A stretch of DNA of 64,000 nt, from positions 1,426,001 to 1,490,000 of the forward strand of contig JAOCZM010000111.1 of assembly GCA_026122235.1 (NCBI GenBank), given 5' to 3'. Below the pieces are notes generated by a model, which had not been told where the DNA came from, made no database searches, and saw nothing but the letters and a program-made list of their open reading frames with translations. Shown here one piece after another: positions 57,603 through 64,000 of the stretch (its first letter is position 1; every line of letters starts with the position of its first letter). The stretch is from Vinca minor (lineage: Eukaryota; Streptophyta; Magnoliopsida; Gentianales; Apocynaceae). A program made the position numbers and the translations under genes.

Positions 57603-59370
57603 ATTGTTGTGGTGTTGTGCTTGGTGGCTGGACGGGAGGTAGCAGGGTGCGGTGGTGGAGGAGGCAGGAAGAAGAATAAGAAGATGCTAGTGGGTTTAGG
57701 TTATTTTTAGGAGAGGTAAATTGTAAACATAAATAAATTTAAGTACTTAATTGGCCATAGAAAGTTATTTAAGGGGTTTATTTTGAATTAATTTTAACTT
57801 GTTTTTCTTTCTATTTTACCTCTTAACTTCATTCCAGTACCACCATCCACTGCCGTGTAATTACATAAATGGCCTCCGTAACATTTGTTGTGGCACCGGG
57901 GTTCTGGTTTCGTTTTTGTGGAATAAAAAAACACATATAACTTTGTGGGTGGCAAAAAATGACTATTTTCTCATTAATGATTTCCAAACAAATTTGGACT
58001 AAATTTAAGCATCTAATTAACAGTTGATAAAAAAACATCTCATTAAAAATAGTACTCTAATTAATTAGTGATTTGTGAACAAAATTGAACTAAATTTAGG
58101 CATCTAATTAATAGATAGATAACAAAAAAAAAAAAAAAAAAAAGCATGGTTAAATTTAGGCATGTAATAGTATTCTAATTAATTAGTGATTTCCAAACAA
58201 AGTTGAACTTAATTTGGCATGTAATTAATAGACTATAAATAAGACTTATGTTAACAATATTCTAATCAATTAATTAATTAATAATTTTAAGACAAAATTG
58301 AATTCAATTAGGCATACCATAAAAGAAAATGATTTATTAATACAAGTCATTTTGTAAAAAAGGAAAATATCTATAAAATAAAAGCTCCAAAGATAAAACA
58401 TAATATCAATTTATAAAGAGATGTTAGATCAAAGAGAGTAAAGGTCGGGAATAGGGAGCTTCTGGCTTATGCTATTTTTGGTTTACATTTATGGTCTTTG
58501 TAATTAACTGTACAAAGAAGTTAATTACCATAAAAAATATTTGGCTTAATGTGTATTCCAAGAATATAACCATACATAATGTGTATGTTAAGGGAATCCA
58601 AAATAAAAAGCAATCCAGTTCGAGTTATTGTATAAAATAAAAAAAACAAAAAAAAAAATAAAAAAAACAAAAAAAAAAAACCTTAGTTACAATGTCATAA
58701 TCGAATTTGAAATTCATTATTGCAAGAGAATCTCAATTGATCAAGTTTAAGGTTCATTATTTCATTTTATACCTTTGATGATCATTTTTATTCTATTAAG
58801 ACAATTAGTTGTCACATTCCAAATGTTACAAATTATATCTTCCATTTTATTAATTAGACATGACTAGGTTTGTATAGTACAATACTGTCTTTTGATTGGA
58901 AAAAAATAATAAGTTGGCCAATAGCCTCAAACTGGAAAAAAGAGAGGTGAACACAAATATTAACTTTTGATTGAAAAACAATAATAAGTTAGCCCCTAAA
59001 AAGGAGGAAAAAAGGTTGGTATAGAGGGCAAAAAATTCTCTGTACCCATCCCTTTCTCCAACCAATCAGAATCTACTGATTGGATGGGAATACGAATGGA
59101 GATAAGGAATTTTCACCCGGTACAGAGGAAGAAGAAAAAAACCAATATACACAATAGAAACTGAAATTTCAATTAACATGTCTTATTAATGTGCAAACTC
59201 AAGCTAAACAATTAAAACAAATTATTCACTAACTTGAGGTCATAAATTTGGATGTCCCCTCTTGTGATAAAATTAATAATTAGTAATGTTAAATGAAAAG
59301 TTATTAATTTTTCTAATAGCATCAAAAGAGCTTTTGAAGGAAAACTATTTAAAACAACAGCGTTGTAAGA
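57603..59370. other. AT-rich intergenic DNA upstream of AGT1
   Basis: No gene recognised. It contains diverged repeats of an ATTAGTGATTT..ACAAA.TTGAAC.TAATT.GGCAT.TAATTAAT unit (57980-58320), a poly-A run (58125-58143) and an A-rich patch (58636-58680). Confidence 0.4.
57980..58320. repeat. Diverged tandem repeats, about 80-110 bp
   Basis: Four units of the pattern (T)AGTGATTTCCAAACAAA-TTGAACTAAATTTAGGCATCTAATTAATAG start near 57977, 58063, 58185 and 58272. They are non-coding and AT-rich. Confidence 0.5.
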
Positions 59371-59379
59371 TTATTATTT

Positions 59380-59404
59380 GGGGGGGTGGGGGTGGGGAGA
59401 GGGG
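59380..59404 (+). promoter_or_regulatory. G-quadruplex-like motif upstream of AGT1
   Basis: A run of G7-T-G5-T-G4-AGA-G4 on the coding strand, about 200 bp upstream of the AGT1 TATA box. It satisfies the G3+N1-7 pattern with very short loops. Whether it folds or acts in vivo is not shown by the sequence. Confidence 0.5.
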
Positions 59405-59587
59405 TGAAATATTCAAAGATGAGAATATGGATTAGAAGTGTATGGCAGAGGTTGCAAAAAGAAAATACAAAAACAAGTGTTCATGAGGAATTTGGGTGAC
59501 TTGTCACACATGCTTAGCCGCAGATATCTGGAAGTGTAGCATTTCTTATCTGCCACGTAACTAGAGTGGAGCCCACAGGAAACACCG

Positions 59588-59613
59588 ATTGGTATCCCGC
59601 AGTCTTATAAAAA
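59588..59613 (+). promoter_or_regulatory. AGT1: AGT1 core promoter (inverted CCAAT and TATA box)
   Basis: ATTGG (inverted CCAAT) at 59588-59592 and TATAAAAA at 59606-59613 precede a CT-rich leader that begins around 59630. The leader ends at a GT splice donor (59689). An ACGT core within GCCACGTAAC lies at about 59551-59560 and a GATATCT sequence near 59524; both are types of site found in light- or clock-regulated promoters. That regulation is inference. Confidence 0.6.
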
Positions 59614-60243
59614 TTTGGACATTCTCCCTCTGCCCTTTCTTCATTTTCAGTTTCAGTTTTCATCATCACAAATACCTAATTCTGGAAGGTAAATTCATGT
59701 TTTTGTACTTGCTTTACGTGCAAATTTACCTGGAATTTTTAAATTTTTTTTTTTATGGAAAACAAAGTAATTTTGCATGTATCTATTTGATTATATTGTG
59801 TAAAAACCACGTTCTTCATGTAAATTGGAATAAGGACCTCTTTTGTTTTTATTTTTCAAATTAATTTTTTTTATAGAAAAGGCCAAGACGTAAAACCATG
59901 TCTTTTCTTATGTTTTGCTTATAATTTCACTTTGGCTCCCCAAAATTGTTGAGAAAGAATATTGTAGTAACATATATTACAGTTCAGCCACCTAACTTCT
60001 AATCCTGGTCCGTCCTTGGAAAATACATACACAATTTTGATGTTTTATGCACTGAGTATCTAGTTATTGTGGCTGTGTGTGTTTCTGTGTTTAGATTGTT
60101 AGATAGATGATGTGCAAAACTAGGTTGTTAATGAAGATTTGGTGCAAAGTCACTTTTTAATGATATCATTGTTTGTTTCTGCAAAAGGCTAGCATCTTGG
60201 TTAGTTTTGAAGAAAAAATAAAAAAACGTGTACAAACTTACTA

Positions 60244-60521
60244 CTCCCTTCATTCCTAAATATAAGACTCTTTAAACAATTTTAGAAAATTAAGGAACTT
60301 ATTATATTCACCAAAAGTTTCAATATTACCCCTCTCTCTCACTTCTATAGCGTAACAAAAGAAAGGAAAAAATAAGGATGGCAGAGTCGGCAAATAAAAG
60401 AAATGTCGCGGGTATAATTGGAATAAATTGTTGACAACTAATAAAAAAAAAAACCTTAAATAACAATTAATTTGGATACCTATAAATCTCCTAAACGACA
60501 ATTAAATGGAAATGGAGGGAG
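60244..60521. mobile_element. Stowaway-type MITE in the AGT1 5' UTR intron
   Basis: A 278-bp element with CTCCCTTCATTCC on the left and GGAAATGGAGGGAG on the right, flanked by TA on both sides. It has the same family type as 29092-29404, with more divergence from the canonical TIR. Confidence 0.8.
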
Positions 60522-60815
60522 TATTTATTAGATGTTACTGATATTTGTTAATTCAGTAGTTTCTTTTGTAGCAGATTTTATTTATTTATTTATTTTGTGG
60601 CTATTTTACCGTGGCTTGACAGGCCTGCATTGACAAGAATACTTCAGGACTGTTTTAAAATTTGGATAGCTATATATATATATATATATATATAGTACTA
60701 AAATTTGTTAACTTGGCTTGCGGGGTATGTTCGGGGAAGTTTGGGGGCTTCAGTAAGTATTTTAAACCCAAAAGTTAATTTTCTTATGAAATTGAAATAG
60801 AATTCTTATGATATG

Positions 60816-61018
60816 TGTTGAAATATGAAGTCCCACATCGAGTGTATAAGGAAGATCCAAATAACATATAAGCTCATGGGTTAACACCTCTCCTTGCCAA
60901 TTGGTTTTGAGAGGATATGGATGCCCATGAGCTATAGGTTAATAACATTTTTGTTTCTCAAATAGCTAGGATATTTATAACATTGCAACTAAGCTTTAGG
61001 TTTCTTTATGCTCCAACA
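60816..61018 (+). repeat. Small solo-LTR-like (TRIM-type) sequence in the AGT1 5' UTR intron
   Basis: Starts TGTTGAAATATGAAGTCCCA and ends ATGCTCCAACA, giving TG...CA borders with an inverted TGTTG/CAACA pair, plus the CCCACATCG box common at the start of small plant LTRs. No 5-bp duplication is visible, so the call is tentative. Confidence 0.45.
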
Positions 61019-61159
61019 TTTCTTTCTTCTTTTTCTTTTCCGAGACGCAATTTAAATTATTAACCTCAAACAAATTTGTTGTAATAGAAGTGAATTGTTT
61101 CTTTTAAATGAAAATATTTTCTCTAGTAGGGAGAAGCAAACTCTCTAGAAGGGAGAAAG

Positions 61160-63425
61160 ATGGACTATGTTTATGGACCTGGACGAAACCATCTCTTTGT
61201 TCCGGGGCCTGTCAATATTCCAGATCAGGTCCTCCGTGCTATGAACAGAAACAATGAGGATTATCGCTCTCCAGCTGTTCCAGCGCTCACTAAAACTCTA
61301 CTTGAGGATGTGAAGAAGATTTTTAAGACTACCACAGGAACCCCATTTCTAATTCCAACCACGGGTATTGTAACCAGGATTAATCACAAAGTCATTATTT
61401 GTTCTTCATACTTGTCGTTCCTGCTTGTAAAGAATGCACGATTCATACTGTAAATCTTGGTTTCAGTTCTGTTCCTGTACCATTGCATGTCAACTATGTA
61501 AAACAGGTGCAACGCCATTTGATTTTTAGTACTCGGTCCTAAGCTATATAACCAATAGTTTATTGATATGCCGTTTCCATGATTTTCTTCAGCGTATGAA
61601 GATACCTCAGCTTTTGTGACAATTGCAATTGAATATTATATTAAATGTTTACTTGCTTGTGTTTGTGAACTGATGTTGCACCTTTTGAGACAGGGACTGG
61701 AGCATGGGAAAGTGCACTTACAAACACGTTGTCACCCGGAGATCGAATTGTATCTTTCCTTATTGGGCAATTCAGTTTGTTGTGGATTGATCAACAGCAG
61801 CGCCTCAACTTTAATGTGGATGTGGTCGAGAGTGATTGGGGACAAGGTGCAAATCTTGAAGTTTTAGCCTCAAAACTAGCAGCTGATACAGGACATACCA
61901 TAAAGGCCATTTGCATTGTTCACAATGAGACAGCAACTGGAGTTACCAACAACTTGACTACTGTAAGGAAAATTCTTGGTAAGCAGTTGATATCTATCCC
62001 TTGGAATTTGGTTTACAACTGTGAAGTATTGGTCATGCAAAGATATCCTACTTTTAGTTTTTCATTCTGCCTATTTTCTTCGCCTTGTTCAGATATTCTA
62101 TGCATTGTTCAGATATTTATCCCTTGGAATTTGGTTTACAACTGTGAACGACACATGCCTAACATGTTACCAATCTGCAGAGCAGAATCCACAAGGCATG
62201 CAATCGCTCTTGCAGTCCATTTTCTGTTTGATTTATATGTACTTAGCTCTGCATAAAAATGGAAATAGATCATTTTTACATCGCTTCATTGGATTAGGAA
62301 GAGGGTGTATTAAGTTCCCAGATGCATCTAATTTGTTGTATCATAATGATAAAATTTATCAACCAATTTTTCGTGATGTACTTTGACTTCCTTATCTCAT
62401 GTGTTTCCTTCCCATTTTTATATGGAAGCGGTTTAATAAAATTCCTTAATTGTTCTGTTGAAATCAGATAGTGGTCCCCCCCCCCACCACCACCTAACGT
62501 TCTCTCTTTCTGAATCCCCCATTTCTTTTCTGTTGCATTCTTGACCGCGTCAATATTTCTTGTTTGTGGATGATGGTTTTCTTTTTCCCTGCATCAAATT
62601 TTGAAGTAGTTTTCTCAATCTGTTACTCCAGATCACTATCGCCACCCAGCACTTTTCCTTGTTGATGGGGTTTCCTCTATATGCGCACTTGATTTTCGCA
62701 TGGATGAATGGGGAATAGATGTGGCACTGACTGGTTCTCAGAAAGCTCTTTCTCTTCCCACTGGGATGGGAATCGTATGTGCAAGCCCCAAAGCTCTTGA
62801 GGCTAGCAAAACTGCGAAATCTCTTAAAGTTTTCTTTGATTGGAAAGACTATTTAAAGTTCTACAAGATGGGAACATATTGGCCATATACTCCTTCCATT
62901 CAGCTTTTATATGGTTTAAGAGCAGCACTGGATCTCCTTTTTGAGGAGGGACTCGACAATGTAATTGCTAGACACGCCCGCTTGGGCAAAGCAACCAGGT
63001 ATATATACCTTGAATGGAATGTTGAAGTATTGCTCATCTTTAGAAACTGAATTTGATTAGTGTTCATTGGAAATTTTTTGGCTCATTTTTTTCTGCATTT
63101 GAATATGTGATTCTACGTGATTTCTAGATTTCAAGCAATTCACAGACCTGTTCTTTTGGATTTTATTTGACTTATAAAAGAGCGAATTTCTAAGCATTGC
63201 CATTTTATGTGCAGACTTGCTGTAGAAGCATGGGGTTTGAAGAACTGCACCCAAAAGGAAGAGTGGTTCAGTGACACGGTCACTGCTGTGGTTGTTCCTC
63301 CTTACATTGATAGTTCAGAAATTGTTAAAAGAGCGTGGAAGAGATATAACTTAAGCTTAGGTCTTGGCCTGAACAAAGTTGCTGGAAAAGTTTTCAGAAT
63401 AGGGCATCTTGGCAACCTTAATGAG
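61160..63425 (+). CDS. AGT1: Serine:glyoxylate aminotransferase (AGT1/SGAT), exons 1-4 of about 5
   Basis: Peroxisomal PLP enzyme of photorespiration; it transfers the amino group of serine (or alanine) to glyoxylate to give glycine and hydroxypyruvate. Coding exons are 61160-61364, 61694-61978, 62632-62998 and 63215-63425, all with GT-AG borders and matching phases; together they give 356 codons. The start MDYVYGPGRNHLFVPGPVNI is the conserved N-terminus. Exon 2 has TGAWESALTNTLSPGDRI and exon 3 DGVSSICALDFRMDEWGIDV followed by TGSQKALSLP, whose lysine (residue 201) is the PLP lysine. Exon 4 ends at KVFRIGHLGNLNE. The Arabidopsis protein has 401 residues, so about 45 residues, including the C-terminal peroxisomal signal (SRI in Arabidopsis), should lie in a further exon beyond 64000. 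No disruption is seen; the gene looks functional. Confidence 0.95.
61979..62631 (+). other. AGT1 intron 2 with an internal duplication
   Basis: A 653-bp intron. The phrase ATCCCTTGGAATTTGGTTTACAACTGTGAA occurs at about 61995-62024 and again at 62118-62147. A C10 run followed by ACC repeats lies at 62477-62495. The intron contains open frames in all forward phases, but they are non-coding by comparison with the AGT1 protein. Confidence 0.7.
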
Positions 63426-64000
63426 GTATCTATCATCTCCTTCCCCTAAATTCCTAGTCAAAAACTTATTCTTCTTGGTGCAAGTATCATTCTTCTTTTA
63501 AGATTTATAGTTTCTGAGTCCTTTCAGAAAAGGGGTCAGATCTTTACGCACAAATAAACATTCTGGACACACGCGGATAAGACTTGAGTTAGGGTAAGAA
63601 ATAAGTCTGTGACATCTAGTTCGAGAAACGGATCTGAACTAAATGAACTATCGCCAAATTTCTTTGTGCATTATACATAAAACTTGAAATTAGTAACCTT
63701 GACATGAAGAAAAGAGCCAGAATATAGCAACCTACTAAGACTGTTTTGTTAAGAAAATCCGTATTTTCCTCGATTACATCTCATGCATGACATGGATGCC
63801 TGTATTCTTTGAACACATTTCTCCAGTTCTGAATCTTTTAGTCCACACTAATGAGATGAACACACATGGAACAATGTGATTTGTCCACGTCCATAAATGT
63901 GTCTTGGTCTAATAATATGTAGTAATTGCATTAGTGCACTAGACAATGTATTAGAAAATCTATAGTTCATTTTTATCTGCTCATCGGTTTTGTTCTGTAC
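63426..64000 (+). other. AGT1 intron 4 (continues past the window)
   Basis: GT donor at 63426 (GAG/GTATCT). The rest of the window contains no sequence encoding the expected LQLLG...SRI final exon, so this is intron up to the window edge. Confidence 0.75.

Larger units (their letters stand above)
59635..61159 (+). other. AGT1: AGT1 5' UTR with a TE-loaded intron
   Basis: Non-coding exon about 59635-59688 (TTCATTTTCAG...CTGGAAG), then GT at 59689. Two possible acceptors precede the ATG: TTTTCTCTAG ending 61126 and AACTCTCTAG ending 61148. They are 22 bp apart and share CTCTAG-AGGGAGAA, i.e. a small tandem duplication. The intron is about 1.44-1.46 kb and contains a Stowaway MITE (60244-60521), a (TA)n tract (60671-60694) and a solo-LTR-like piece (60816-61018). 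Confidence 0.6.

Noticed and set aside
61729..62386. Long forward frames covering AGT1 exon 2 and intron 2
   Set aside because: Only 61694-61978 matches AGT1; the rest is intron read-through.
1..64000. CRISPR arrays, bacterial operons, rRNA or tRNA genes
   Set aside because: Spliced genes and plant transposons indicate nuclear plant DNA; no regularly spaced short repeats, rRNA or cloverleaf sequence was recognised.

Overview
The window looks like nuclear DNA of a eudicot plant, rich in nested transposable elements (TEs). Reasons: a spliced plant photorespiratory gene, plant-type Copia, CACTA, MULE, hAT, Stowaway and RTE elements, a plant mobile domain, a B3 domain, and AT-rich intergenic DNA with (TA)n tracts. 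The species cannot be fixed from what I can see.

Layout. 0-17 kb is a pile-up of one TNT1-94-like Copia family. Its LTR is about 1.55 kb, begins TGTTAG and ends CCTTCA, and occurs in both orientations: A 1-1359, B 1543-3112, C 7619-8189, D 8761-10311, E 11616-13156, F 15406-16930. Decayed gag-pol lies between the copies. A Mutator-like element (MULE) remnant carrying a small intron-containing B3-domain gene sits at 13157-14292. An RTE-type LINE with a perfect 14-bp target duplication spans 17751-21019. 21.3-27.7 kb is a nest of hAT elements; a 3.6-kb MULE with a 9-bp duplication and a plant-mobile-domain (PMD) gene is inserted in one of them. 27.7-33.5 kb is mostly single-copy-looking DNA with a Stowaway MITE, an LTR fragment and a C-terminal gene fragment that I tentatively assign to CHR5/CHD1. 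33.5-36.2 kb is a second PMD element. 36.8-38.9 kb holds two hAT elements. 42-53.4 kb is CACTA (En/Spm) material: TNP2 transposase, a Ptta/En/Spm ORF and subterminal repeat arrays, with a small long-TIR MULE embedded. 53.9-56.7 kb has an RNase H fragment, a second Copia pol fragment and another LTR. 56.7-57.6 kb is a NUP43-like gene fragment next to a MULE-type end.

The one clearly intact host gene is serine:glyoxylate aminotransferase (AGT1/SGAT), whose promoter, 5'UTR intron and four coding exons run from about 59.58 to 63.43 kb. Its last exon lies beyond the window. If the CHR5 assignment is right, the pair matches the Arabidopsis neighbours AT2G13360 (AGT1) and AT2G13370 (CHR5), pushed apart here by about 30 kb of transposons.

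The most unusual theme is a set of MULE-type elements with related termini that carry different plant-gene cargo: B3 domain, PMD (twice) and a NUP43-like fragment. I see no evidence of a completely new molecular system. Assignments to families come from reading translated motifs by eye; no database search was run.
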